Program-made: the position numbers and the translations under genes | In this document: positions 7,772 through 16,483 of the stretch, in pieces | How the letters are laid out: each line of letters opens with the position of its first letter | Position numbering within the stretch: the stretch's first letter is position 1 | Notes under the pieces: generated by a model | Told to the model about the DNA's origin: nothing | The model's database searches: none | Seen by the model: only the letters and a program-made list of their open reading frames with translations | Assembly: GCA_017391675.1 (NCBI GenBank) | Contig: JAFOXR010000069.1 | Location: forward strand, 1-32,335 | From: Muribaculaceae bacterium | Lineage (GTDB): Bacteria > Bacteroidota > Bacteroidia > Bacteroidales > Muribaculaceae | Length of the DNA stretch: 32,335 nt | Direction: 5' to 3'

Positions 7772-10700
7772 TTAGAATGTGTAGCGAGCACCGAATTGCA
7801 ATTGCCAGCATTGACTTGTTGCACGGTTATATTCCCAAGTCTTAGCAGGAGCATTACCATTCTTGTCACGATATAGAGTGAAAGTTGGCTTGCCTTCTGC
7901 ATTCTGTCCTGCATAGTTAAGTATAGCACCATTGTTACATGCACTCATATTCTTAGCTACACCCCAATGAGAATTGAACAAGTTACCGATGTTCATGAAA
8001 TCGAATGAAAGTTCAATCTTGTGGTTAGTCTTGCCAATGCGGAACTTGATATCTTGAGCAATGCGGAAGTCGAAGCGGTGTACGAATGGAGCACGAGCAC
8101 CATAAGCTTCAGCATATTCACCCTTGTGATTCTTCAAGTAGCTGTCTTGATTTACGAATGCCCAGAAATCAGCAGCATCCTTTTCTTGTTGTTCAGGAGT
8201 ACCTGCAAAGATAATATCATTTTCATCTTTTGGGATATAAATCAAGTCAGTAGAAATACCATCACCATTCATATCATTTGTCATGTAGTAGCTATATCCA
8301 TAAGGAGAATAGCATGTATAGAACAAGTTCAAGTGAGTAGTTTCATGCAAGTCATAACCTACGCTAGCGATGATACGATCAGGAATTACATATTGAGAAC
8401 GCATCACAGTTGCATTGTTAGGACCATTGATTGTATATAGTCCATTCCAAGCAGATGTTGCATTTGAACCTGGCATACCTGACACTTCCTTAGACTCAGT
8501 ACGAGTGTAAGCCGCCATCAAGTTAAGGCCCTTAACTGGTCTTGCATTCAATGTAATATTAGCTGTATATCCATATCCCTTGCTAGTGTTTGTAAGCACA
8601 CAAGCAGTGTTAATATTATCGTTGTATACAAAGTTATCAGGATAGATAACGCGGTTGTCAGAACCAGCAAATCGTTCCCAAGTTTCATCAATAGGCTTCA
8701 CATTGTAGTTGTCAAGCTTCACAGCGTTAACATTCTTAGTATACATAAACTCACCTGTTACAGTGAATGGGAAGCTAACTGGCAATTGATAATCCACTGC
8801 AATAGAAGACTTCCACACTTGAGGCATCTTGAAATCAGGATCAATACCACAAGGAGTAGACTGGAATGCACCTTCACCTGGAGCAATTGTAGTCTTGGCT
8901 CCTGCAATCTTAGCCATTTCATTCACATCGGTAATCATACCGCCTGCAAATTTAGCCAAAGCTTCGGTAGGTGTTGCATCACATACATAACCACTATACT
9001 TAGTCTTAATAGTAACCATGTTCTGTACCATACCTGAGTTTGTTGGCATATTAGTGAAGAATACCAATGGAAGACGACCTGTGAACAAACCTGTACCACC
9101 ACGCAATACCAAGCTCTTATTTCCTAGTATATCCCAATTGAAACCTACACGAGGATTTACATTAACCTTGTTTCCAGGCCACTTACCAGTATCAATATGA
9201 CGACCGCCGTAATCTACTGCAAGGATTTCACCATTAGTCATAATGTCATCTTCGTTGAATGCAAGAAGGTCAAAGCGAATACCATAGTTCAACTTGAAGT
9301 TCTTGTTTATATTCCATTCGTCTTGAAGATACAATCCATATTGATTGAAACGCACTTGTGCTGCAGGATTTGTTTCGCCATTATAACCAATTGTGAAAGC
9401 TACCGATTCAGGAGCGGCACCATTGATAAAATCATCTACACTGCGGTAACGATAGAAACCTGTACCATTACGCATGTAAGAGTTGTTAGCCATTTGATAT
9501 TCGAAGCTCAAACCAGCCATCAATTTGTGCGCACCTAGATTATATGTAAAGTTATCATTAACAGTAAGAATCTTATTGTTTACACCATTATTATAAGTAA
9601 ACAATTCATAACCTAATGACATATATGGAGTAGGATCCTGTGTGATAGTACCATCACTATTCACTTCATATCCGCCAAGAATATCCACGAATGGGAAGAT
9701 ATCAGAATTTGTTCCACGCATATCCTTAATGCTTGTATAAGTCACAAGCAACTGGTTAGAAATGTTGTTACCGAAACGAGCATTCCAATCGGCAGAGAAT
9801 GAATGCACCACATTATCCATAGAGTACATTGAGTTAGCAAACGCCATTGACATTTCTGACATACGATTAGCTGCACGATAGCGGAAACTAGCATCATTAG
9901 AGTTACCGTTTGGAGCATTCCAGTATTGGTTCTTTGTATAGTTGTAACGAACAGCAAGTTTGTGGTTACGAGCTATATTCCAGTCAATACGAGCCAAGAA
10001 CTTGATATTGCTTTCATCTGCTGGGAAATCAGTCCAAGAACCTGTATTGTAACCATACTTTTCTTTCACATAATTAGAAACGCGTTCCATATCAGAAAGT
10101 TTCGTACGAGAAATATAATTACTACCGTCAGCTACACCATCAGCCGAAGCTTGCCATTCTGTTGCAACAGTAGGAATCTTTTGATATTCAAAGTTACCGA
10201 AGAAGAACAACTTATCCTTGACAATAGGACCTCCGATTGAGGCACCATACACATGCTTGCGGTCCTTACCACGATTACCTAGGTCTTCTCCACCGGCACG
10301 GTTACCGCGCATATCTTCATTATACTGGTAAGTATATGCACTACCCTTGAATGTATTAGTACCGCTCTTGGTTACAGCATTCAATCCACCACCTACGAAG
10401 TTGGTTTGACGAAGGTCGTAAGGAGCAATAACCACTTGCATTTCTTCAAGAGCCTCAACTGAAATAGGAGTACCACCACCAGGAAGAGCATCGCTCAAAC
10501 CGAAGTTGTTGTTAAAGTTTGCACCGTCAACAGTAAAGTTAGTTGAACGACCGTCACCACCAGCAAAGCTCATACCGCTACCTGCGTAAGGAGAGATACG
10601 CGCAATGTCGGAAATACTGCGATTAATTGTAGGAATAGATGACATTTGCGCCAAACTGATATTTGTTGAAGCACCAGTCTTTTCGCCTGCAAATTTAGTC

Positions 10701-11386
10701 TTTGTAGCAGTAACGACAACATCTTCAAGCATATTTGAAGATGATTCCATCTTAGTCTTAAGAGAAACTACTTCTCCTTTCTTAATGTTCAATGAACTGA
10801 TAATAGCTGTTCTATAACCAATAAATGAAACACGAACATTGTACTTTCCGTCTTGCAAGTCGGCAACAGTAAATTGTCCGTTCATATCGGTTGAAACACC
10901 TTTAGAAGATCCTGTTCTAACATTTTTTATTTCTACAGATGCTCCAATCAATGGTTCTGACTTATCGTCTAAAATAGTACCAGTCAAATTCACCTTGTTG
11001 GATAGCTGTGACTCTGTAGCTTTTGTATAGGTTACATTATTTGAAGCTGCATCTTCTTTCAAATCAACATTTACTTCTGTGGTATTACCCAATTGCAAGA
11101 ATATGTTATTATAAGAAGCGACTTCAACACCATTAATTTCTACATCAACAGTATAAGGTCCACCTATACGCATACCTTGAATAAAGTAGTGTCCATTGCC
11201 ATTTGTAGTGGCTTCATAATACGAACCAGAAGGAAGGTGCTTCACTTCCACTGATGCACCCTTTACTCGATCACCATTTTCGTCTATAACGATACCGCTA
11301 ATAGATGAAGTTGTCACCTGAGCACTAACGCTTAAGCCTAGCATAAGCATCAATACGCAAAATAACGCCTTTAGATTTCTAATCAT
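7772..11386 (-). CDS. Oar-like TonB-dependent outer-membrane receptor with two N-terminal carboxypeptidase-regulatory-like domains
   Basis: A 1204-residue outer-membrane protein. Residues 1-22 form a signal peptide (MIRNLKALFCVLMLML). Two strand-rich carboxypeptidase-regulatory-like domains follow at about 26-112 (SSISGIVIDENGD) and 133-213 (VNLTGTILDDKSEPLIGAS). A TonB-box-like LEDVVVTATK comes next, then a plug with NFTVDGANFNNNFG and VTKSGTNTFKGSAY, the signature of Oar-type rather than SusC-type receptors. The barrel runs to the C-terminal ARYTF, ending in the aromatic residue used for barrel assembly. No SusD-like partner is adjacent, so it is probably not a SusCD glycan importer. The ligand is unknown; Oar relatives have been linked to protein export or uptake and adhesion. 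Monocistronic, with its own promoter and terminator. Confidence 0.9.
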   Translation of the reverse strand: MIRNLKALFCVLMLMLGLSVSAQVTTSSISGIVIDENGDRVKGASVEVKHLPSGSYYEATTNGNGHYFIQGMRIGGPYTVDVEINGVEVASYNNIFLQLGNTTEVNVDLKEDAASNNVTYTKATESQLSNKVNLTGTILDDKSEPLIGASVEIKNVRTGSSKGVSTDMNGQFTVADLQDGKYNVRVSFIGYRTAIISSLNIKKGEVVSLKTKMESSSNMLEDVVVTATKTKFAGEKTGASTNISLAQMSSIPTINRSISDIARISPYAGSGMSFAGGDGRSTNFTVDGANFNNNFGLSDALPGGGTPISVEALEEMQVVIAPYDLRQTNFVGGGLNAVTKSGTNTFKGSAYTYQYNEDMRGNRAGGEDLGNRGKDRKHVYGASIGGPIVKDKLFFFGNFEYQKIPTVATEWQASADGVADGSNYISRTKLSDMERVSNYVKEKYGYNTGSWTDFPADESNIKFLARIDWNIARNHKLAVRYNYTKNQYWNAPNGNSNDASFRYRAANRMSEMSMAFANSMYSMDNVVHSFSADWNARFGNNISNQLLVTYTSIKDMRGTNSDIFPFVDILGGYEVNSDGTITQDPTPYMSLGYELFTYNNGVNNKILTVNDNFTYNLGAHKLMAGLSFEYQMANNSYMRNGTGFYRYRSVDDFINGAAPESVAFTIGYNGETNPAAQVRFNQYGLYLQDEWNINKNFKLNYGIRFDLLAFNEDDIMTNGEILAVDYGGRHIDTGKWPGNKVNVNPRVGFNWDILGNKSLVLRGGTGLFTGRLPLVFFTNMPTNSGMVQNMVTIKTKYSGYVCDATPTEALAKFAGGMITDVNEMAKIAGAKTTIAPGEGAFQSTPCGIDPDFKMPQVWKSSIAVDYQLPVSFPFTVTGEFMYTKNVNAVKLDNYNVKPIDETWERFAGSDNRVIYPDNFVYNDNINTACVLTNTSKGYGYTANITLNARPVKGLNLMAAYTRTESKEVSGMPGSNATSAWNGLYTINGPNNATVMRSQYVIPDRIIASVGYDLHETTHLNLFYTCYSPYGYSYYMTNDMNGDGISTDLIYIPKDENDIIFAGTPEQQEKDAADFWAFVNQDSYLKNHKGEYAEAYGARAPFVHRFDFRIAQDIKFRIGKTNHKIELSFDFMNIGNLFNSHWGVAKNMSACNNGAILNYAGQNAEGKPTFTLYRDKNGNAPAKTWEYNRATSQCWQLQFGARYTF

Positions 11387-11449
11387 AATGTAAATAATAA
11401 ATTAATAATTAAGTCTAACTTTAGATTACCTAAATTAAGTTTCACGCCA

Positions 11450-11457
11450 CAAAGATA
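11450..11457 (-). promoter_or_regulatory. -7 element of the TonB-dependent receptor promoter
   Basis: The minus strand reads TATCTTTG, a full match to TAnnTTTG, predicting a leader of about 60 bases before the ATG at 11386. The -33 region lacks a clear TTTG. Confidence 0.5.
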
Positions 11458-11578
11458 GCACAAGTTTTTAACATTTACATAACATTATAAACCTTATTTT
11501 AAATTTAACATATCTGAAACAGGTGTTAACACCTTAATAAATATATATAATTCTAGCCATCAACTGCCAATTATTACC

Positions 11579-11586
11579 TATCTTTG
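11579..11586 (+). promoter_or_regulatory. -7 element of the DUF4286-ruvC promoter, giving a near-leaderless transcript
   Basis: TATCTTTG ends only 5 bases before the ATG at 11592. With the usual placement of the -7 box, transcription would start at about 11590-11592. No good -33 TTTG is present 19-21 bases upstream. Confidence 0.5.
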
Positions 11587-11591
11587 CAATT

Positions 11592-11900
11592 ATGATAATT
11601 TACAACACTACATACAATTCGGACAATAGCGTTGCCGTAGCATTCATTAAATGGCTTCGCACCAGATTTATTCCCCAAGCAATACAAAGCGGTGACCTTA
11701 AGGAACCTCGCCTAGCTCACCTCATGGTTGAGAACGACGGGAAAAGCAACAGTTTTTCATTGCAATTCACAGTGGAGAATGTAGATACCCTTGAGAAATG
11801 GTACAAGGAATACGGGGCTGAGCTTATACGGGAAATGGAATGTTCGTTCAATCAGAAAGTTGTAGGATTCACTACCATAATGACTGTAATGGACATCTAG
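11592..11900 (+). CDS. DUF4286 family protein
   Basis: A 102-residue cytoplasmic protein of unknown function belonging to the DUF4286 family found widely in Bacteroidota. It shows the family pattern: N-terminal IIYNTTY, then FIPQAIQSGDLKEPRLAHL, then SLQFTVENVDTLEKWYKEYG, and C-terminal KVVGFTTIMTVMDI. The overall pattern suggests a ferredoxin-like or dimeric alpha-beta barrel fold. The start at 11592 matches the usual N-terminus of the family, although almost no leader is available between it and the -7 box at 11579-11586. ruvC follows after 6 bases, so the pair should be co-transcribed. No function is assigned. Confidence 0.85.
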   Translation: MIIYNTTYNSDNSVAVAFIKWLRTRFIPQAIQSGDLKEPRLAHLMVENDGKSNSFSLQFTVENVDTLEKWYKEYGAELIREMECSFNQKVVGFTTIMTVMDI

Positions 11901-11906
11901 CCAATC

Positions 11907-12470
11907 ATGAACAGCTACGAACGCATAATCATCGGCATTGACCCTGGTACGAATGTAATGGGATACGGTATCCTAGGCATCAACAACAAGAAACTGGAAA
12001 TCATTGCCATGGGTGTTATAAAACTTAACAAGTTTGACAGCCACTACCTTAGACTAAGACGCATATTTGAACGAGTGACTGGCCTCATAAACCAGTATCT
12101 TCCTGATGAAATGGCTATTGAAGCTCCTTTTTTCGGCAAGAATGTTCAATCCATGCTCAAACTTGGACGAGCTCAGGGTGTAGCTATGGCTGCCGCATTG
12201 AACCGCGATATCCCTATAGCCGAATATGAGCCGAGAAAGATTAAGCTAGCAATCACAGGCAACGGAGCTGCATCTAAAGAACAAGTGGCTGAAATGCTAA
12301 GAAGGACCTTAAGTATCCCTAAGAACGAGATGCCCGAATTCCTTGATGCAACCGATGCTCTCGCAGCAGCTGTGTGCCACTACTATGAATCTTCTAAGCC
12401 TCAGACCGATAAAGGCTGTCGCTCATGGAAAGAATTCATCTCCAAGAACCCAGACAAAGTCAAGAGCTAA
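11907..12470 (+). CDS. ruvC: Crossover junction endodeoxyribonuclease RuvC
   Basis: RuvC resolves Holliday junctions as a Mg-dependent dimer working with RuvAB. The 187 residues fit the family length. The four acidic metal ligands of the RNase H-like fold are visible: D12 in [13 protein letters not shown]72 in [10 protein letters not shown], and D147 and D150 in [11 protein letters not shown]. The conserved [11 protein letters not shown] and [14 protein letters not shown] segments are also present. The C-terminus extends about 25 residues past the family core with a Lys/Ser-rich tail. It follows the DUF4286 gene by 6 bases and ends before a strong hairpin at 12518-12546 shared with the convergent autokinase gene. 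Confidence 0.96.
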   Translation: MNSYERIIIGIDPGTNVMGYGILGINNKKLEIIAMGVIKLNKFDSHYLRLRRIFERVTGLINQYLPDEMAIEAPFFGKNVQSMLKLGRAQGVAMAAALNRDIPIAEYEPRKIKLAITGNGAASKEQVAEMLRRTLSIPKNEMPEFLDATDALAAAVCHYYESSKPQTDKGCRSWKEFISKNPDKVKS

Positions 12471-12517
12471 TCACAGAATCAGTGATTCTCAAACAAAAAA
12501 CATACGACATTAAACAA

Positions 12518-12546
12518 GCAGGCGGCTGTCAAAGACAGCCGCCTGC
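12518..12546. terminator. Bidirectional terminator between ruvC and the tyrosine autokinase gene
   Basis: A perfect 13-base-pair GC-rich stem (12518-12530 with 12534-12546) with an AAA loop. The plus-strand tail is ACTTTTAGAT and the minus-strand tail is TTGTTTAATG. It sits 47 bases after the ruvC stop and 22 bases after the autokinase stop. Confidence 0.82.
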
Positions 12547-12568
12547 ACTTTTAGATATCTATTTTATA

Positions 12569-14944
12569 TTACTTTTTCTTCTTTTCTTCATTATAGTCAA
12601 AACCATAGCCATAGCCATAGCCATAGCCATAACGGCCGTTTGATTTATCCATCGGAATGTCAGTAAGCAAGAAGCACATGTTCTTAATCTTATCATTGGC
12701 ATGCATCTTAGCCAATTCTGGCAAATAGCGCTTATCCACCTTACCTTCACGCATCACATACACAGTCATATCCACACGACGGTTAATGATTGACGCATCG
12801 GCAACCAGTCCATAAGGCACGGTATCCAAGAACACATAGCTATAATGCTCACGCAAATACTGTATGAATTCCTTGAAACGGTCGCTCAAAAGCAGTTGAG
12901 CTGGATTAGGAGGCATTGCTCCTAGTGCAATAGTGTCAAGATTAGGGTGAACTGAGCCCTTGATTATAATATCATCTATATTATCAATCTTTCCTGACAA
13001 GAATGCACTCACACCAAGTTTTTTCTTTTCACCAAGATACTTAGAGAAATTACCCTTACGAAGGTCCAAATCCACAGCAACAACCTTACGGCCAAACTGT
13101 GCATATGTCATCGCCAAGTTAATAGCCACGAAACTCTTGCCTTCACTTGGGATAGTAGAAGTGAATTGCAGCACTTGGCCCAAACCGTCTTCGCGCTTCT
13201 TCATCATGTAGTCGATATTACCGCGCACAATACGGAATGCTTCGCTCAATCGGTCACGACCTGTTTCGGTCACAACTATTTCTTCTCCTTCTTGTTCTTT
13301 GTCCTTTTCAGGCAATTCGCCGACAATCGGTATATCGCACACTTGCTCAATATCAAGACGAGAGCGCACCTTCATGTCAAGCATTCTTATCCAGAAGATG
13401 ACATAAATAACACCTGCAGGTATCAAGACGCCCAAGAACGCTCCTATTATAAGTATGTATAGCGTGCGAGGTGCGACAGGCTTGCTTTCACCACCAGCAT
13501 GTTCAATAATCTTAGCATTCGGTTCGGTAATGGCTAGCTGCAACGCATTTTCTTCACGCTTGTTCAACAAGTACAAATAAAGTTCCTCTTTGATCTTTTG
13601 TTGACGCAATACATCACTGATTTCCTTTTCTTGAATAGGAACCGATGCTATACGACGATTTGCGAGGCGTTCTTGCGTACGCGCTTTTTCAACCTTCAAT
13701 TCCAAGCTCTTACAGAATGACTCTACCGAACGAACGATATTAGCACGCATTGAAGACAATGACTTGCCCCTTTCAACAAGTACAGGGTTGGCTGCACCCG
13801 ATGAAGCCGCCATCTTTTCATATTCTAAATATTCTTTATTATACGCCTCAATCAAGGTATTCACTCCCATATCAGAAAGGCCCATATTAGCAGGAATCAA
13901 ATCATTATCCTTCATTCCTACTATATAATCCTTAATGTATTGAGCTAATGACAATTGCATTTCTGCCTCAGCAACATTAGATGCATACTTTGATCCTTCA
14001 TCAACAAACGCTCCTGCTGCAGTCTTCAAGTCAGGAATATTATTAGCAACCTTCAAGCCCTCAATTTGGCTATCAATTCCGCTAAGGTCCTTGCTTATTG
14101 CATTAATACGCTCCATGATGAATGCCTCAGTAGCATGAGCCACATGATTCTTGTCATTGATTACATCTTGATTATAAGCTTCAATAAGATTATTAAGGAC
14201 ATCTTGACACATCTTGAAATTGCTGCCCTCGAATGTCATTTGAAGAACTACCGTTTCGCGGTCGGCTTTCTTAACATCAAGGATTTTACAGAAATCAACT
14301 GCTCTGCCATGAATAGTATTAACATTCACATAAATATTCTCATACAAATACTTATCGGCAAATTCTGGTGTCTTGACTACAGACAATGTTCCAAACTCAG
14401 TATCAAACTTGTCGCCATACTTTGCCTTAGTCCATGAAATACTATCGGTTTCAAACTCAAAAGTTTCACCATCGATAGGTTTCACAACTATCTCTTTTGG
14501 TCGCTCAGTTACCTTAAGTTCTGCAGGAGTAATCACTTCGATAGGACTCTCCTTATAGACATTAACCTTGCGCAATCCTTTCTGCACGAAATACAAATTG
14601 TTGATATGAAGATCTTCTACTACATTATCCATCAATTGAGTAGACTTCACAACATAGATTTCATTTTCTACAGCGCTGGAATTATTGCTCACAAAGCCCA
14701 GGTCGGTAAACATCGCAGTAGCACTGCTAGCTCCAGAGTCTTCACTGGACTTTATTAATATATACGCTGTTGAGCTGAATGTTTGAACTCGAGACTTAGC
14801 ATAGAACAATGCCACTGCAGAACATACAACAAACGAAACCACAAACCAAATCCACTTGTTACCACAAGCAACAAAATACTCTCTCATTGAGATTTCGTTA
14901 GCAACTTCCCTGCTTTCTAACTGATTGTTTTCAAATTCTTGCAT
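12569..14944 (-). CDS. Wzc-like polysaccharide co-polymerase / bacterial tyrosine autokinase
   Basis: A 791-residue inner-membrane protein that regulates chain length and export of capsule or exopolysaccharide. Membrane segment 1 lies at about 31-49 (WIWFVVSFVV) and segment 2 at about 497-522 (LYILIIGAFLGV). They flank a periplasmic Wzz-type domain with coiled-coil stretches (about 270-480). The cytoplasmic BY-kinase domain has Walker A PSEGKSF (K603), Walker A' VDLDLR and Walker B-like VFLDTVP. The tail GRYGYGYGYGYG plus a later Tyr is the autophosphorylation cluster, made almost entirely of a DNA hexanucleotide repeat. There is no adjacent Wza exporter, phosphatase or glycosyltransferase, so it is an orphan locus relative to any capsule cluster. 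Its promoter is probably the TATCTTTG at 15086-15093. Confidence 0.92.
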   Translation of the reverse strand: MQEFENNQLESREVANEISMREYFVACGNKWIWFVVSFVVCSAVALFYAKSRVQTFSSTAYILIKSSEDSGASSATAMFTDLGFVSNNSSAVENEIYVVKSTQLMDNVVEDLHINNLYFVQKGLRKVNVYKESPIEVITPAELKVTERPKEIVVKPIDGETFEFETDSISWTKAKYGDKFDTEFGTLSVVKTPEFADKYLYENIYVNVNTIHGRAVDFCKILDVKKADRETVVLQMTFEGSNFKMCQDVLNNLIEAYNQDVINDKNHVAHATEAFIMERINAISKDLSGIDSQIEGLKVANNIPDLKTAAGAFVDEGSKYASNVAEAEMQLSLAQYIKDYIVGMKDNDLIPANMGLSDMGVNTLIEAYNKEYLEYEKMAASSGAANPVLVERGKSLSSMRANIVRSVESFCKSLELKVEKARTQERLANRRIASVPIQEKEISDVLRQQKIKEELYLYLLNKREENALQLAITEPNAKIIEHAGGESKPVAPRTLYILIIGAFLGVLIPAGVIYVIFWIRMLDMKVRSRLDIEQVCDIPIVGELPEKDKEQEGEEIVVTETGRDRLSEAFRIVRGNIDYMMKKREDGLGQVLQFTSTIPSEGKSFVAINLAMTYAQFGRKVVAVDLDLRKGNFSKYLGEKKKLGVSAFLSGKIDNIDDIIIKGSVHPNLDTIALGAMPPNPAQLLLSDRFKEFIQYLREHYSYVFLDTVPYGLVADASIINRRVDMTVYVMREGKVDKRYLPELAKMHANDKIKNMCFLLTDIPMDKSNGRYGYGYGYGYGFDYNEEKKKK
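12603..12631 (+). repeat. Hexanucleotide tandem repeat encoding the Tyr-Gly tail of the autokinase
   Basis: The unit CCATAG occurs four full times plus five bases of a fifth copy. Read on the minus strand it gives alternating GGC and TAT codons, so each unit adds one Gly-Tyr pair. Changes in copy number would preserve the reading frame and alter the number of phosphorylatable tyrosines. Confidence 0.9.
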
Positions 14945-15085
14945 TACAAATGTTTTTTACATTTCTACTTAATTTGCATCTATTGTATTCATTTCCAAAA
15001 TGTTTCCCTTTTAGTCACACTCATTTATATTCCTCATAAATGCGCAATAGCACATCTAACAATGATACAATAGTACAAAACTAGA

Positions 15086-15093
15086 CAAAGATA
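15086..15093 (-). promoter_or_regulatory. Candidate -7 element of the tyrosine autokinase promoter
   Basis: The minus strand reads TATCTTTG, a complete match. The nearest upstream TTG is 22 bases away, slightly longer than ideal. It predicts a leader of about 140 bases before the ATG at 14944. Confidence 0.5.
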
Positions 15094-15125
15094 GGCATTT
15101 TTTTTCATAAAACCACAATAAAACA

Positions 15126-15152
15126 AAAAAAGAGGCGCATGCGCCCCTTTTT
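15126..15152 (-). terminator. Intrinsic terminator of the inositol-phosphate synthase gene
   Basis: A GC-rich palindrome (GGCGCATGCGCC core, 15134-15145) is flanked by A and T runs. On the minus strand it is followed by seven T residues. It begins 24 bases after the stop of the gene at 15176. Confidence 0.78.
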
Positions 15153-15175
15153 ACAATATATTGATTTAATTGAAA

Positions 15176-16483
15176 TTAATCAATTTCTTCGTCTGCTTCG
15201 TAACCACCCATTTCACGGATAGCATTCTTAAGCATTACATATTGTTGGAACAAGTGGTTTACTGGAACTTCGTTTTGAGTGTAGTCGTGTTGTGGGCTCT
15301 TCAAATAGAAGCTCAAGAAGCGTTGTGTTCCCCAGCGTCCTGCGCGTGCAGCAAGGTCACTCAACAATACCAAGTCAAGGCATAGAGGAGCAGCCAAGAT
15401 TGAGTCACGGCATAGGAAGTTGATCTTAATTTGCATTGGGTAACCCATCCAACCGAAGATGTCGATATTATCCCAACCTTCCTTATTGTCGTTGCGAGGT
15501 GGATAATAGTTGATACGCACCTTGTGGTAGTAGTCAGTATACAAATCAGGTTGTTCTTCTGGAACAAGAATTGATTCCAATGTAGAAAGCTTAGAAACTT
15601 CTTTTGTACGGAAGTTTGCAGGTTCATCAAGAACAAGACCGTCACGGTTACCTAGAATGTTAGTTGAGAACCAGCCAGAAAGACCTAGCATACGAGTGCC
15701 GATGATTGGAGCGAAACCAGACTTAACCAAAGTTTGACCAGTCTTGAAGTCCTTACCAGCGATAGGCATCTTAGTCTTTTCTGCCATTTCCCACATTGCA
15801 GGAATGTCAACAGTTGTATTAGGAGCACCCATGATGAATGGAGCACCTTCTGCCAATGCAGCGTATGCATAACACATTGAAGGAGCAATATTTTCCTTAT
15901 CGTCAGCCTTCATTGCAGCTTCTAGGTCAGCCAATTTATAGTGAACAGCTTCGTTTACTGGAACATAAACTTCAGTTGAAGCAGCCCAAAGAACTACTAC
16001 GCGAGAAACACCGTTTTCTTTCTTGAAGTTACGGATATCTTCACGGATTTGTTCTGTCATATCCCAACGGTCCTTAGCAACCTTCACATTGTCACCTTCA
16101 AGACGCTTAGCATAATTCTTGTCAAACGCAGCCTTCATAGGAACGATCTTAACCAATTCGTCCTTAACTGGATCGATGTCCTTTTCCTTCAATACTTCAG
16201 CATTCATTGCTGCCTCATAAGCATTTGCAGGATAAACGTCCCATGCACCGAATACGATATCGTCCAATGATGCTATAGGAACGATTTGATCATACTTCAA
16301 GTACTTCTTTTCAGCACCTCTACCTACACGAATCTTGTCATATTGAGTCATTGAACCTACTGGCTTTGCCAAACCCTTGCGAGCCATCAATACACCAGTC
16401 ATGAAAGTTGTGCTTACTGCACCAAGTCCGACTACCAATACGCCTAACTTGCCATCAGCTTTTTGCACATTGCATTTTTCCAT
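15176..16483 (-). CDS. ino1: myo-Inositol-1-phosphate (inositol-3-phosphate) synthase
   Basis: This NAD-dependent enzyme isomerises glucose 6-phosphate to myo-inositol phosphate and commits sugar to inositol lipids. The 435 residues fit Bacteroidales enzymes, longer than mycobacterial and shorter than eukaryotic ones. The Rossmann glycine-rich loop is VVGLGAVSTTF (about 17-27). Other family segments are VVLWAASTEVY, APFIMGAPNTTVDIPA, AGKDFKTGQTLVKSG (active-site lysine region), LGLSGWFSTNILGNRDG, and C-terminal LCLDLVLLSDLA. The gene is last in the minus-strand inositol-lipid cluster, separated from the HAD gene by 365 bases, so it probably has its own promoter as well as its own terminator (15126-15152). 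Confidence 0.95.
   Translation of the reverse strand: MEKCNVQKADGKLGVLVVGLGAVSTTFMTGVLMARKGLAKPVGSMTQYDKIRVGRGAEKKYLKYDQIVPIASLDDIVFGAWDVYPANAYEAAMNAEVLKEKDIDPVKDELVKIVPMKAAFDKNYAKRLEGDNVKVAKDRWDMTEQIREDIRNFKKENGVSRVVVLWAASTEVYVPVNEAVHYKLADLEAAMKADDKENIAPSMCYAYAALAEGAPFIMGAPNTTVDIPAMWEMAEKTKMPIAGKDFKTGQTLVKSGFAPIIGTRMLGLSGWFSTNILGNRDGLVLDEPANFRTKEVSKLSTLESILVPEEQPDLYTDYYHKVRINYYPPRNDNKEGWDNIDIFGWMGYPMQIKINFLCRDSILAAPLCLDLVLLSDLAARAGRWGTQRFLSFYLKSPQHDYTQNEVPVNHLFQQYVMLKNAIREMGGYEADEEID

Noticed and set aside
12559-12750. Minus-strand frame with repeated Met-Ala residues
   Set aside because: It is the hexanucleotide repeat read in another frame inside the autokinase gene.
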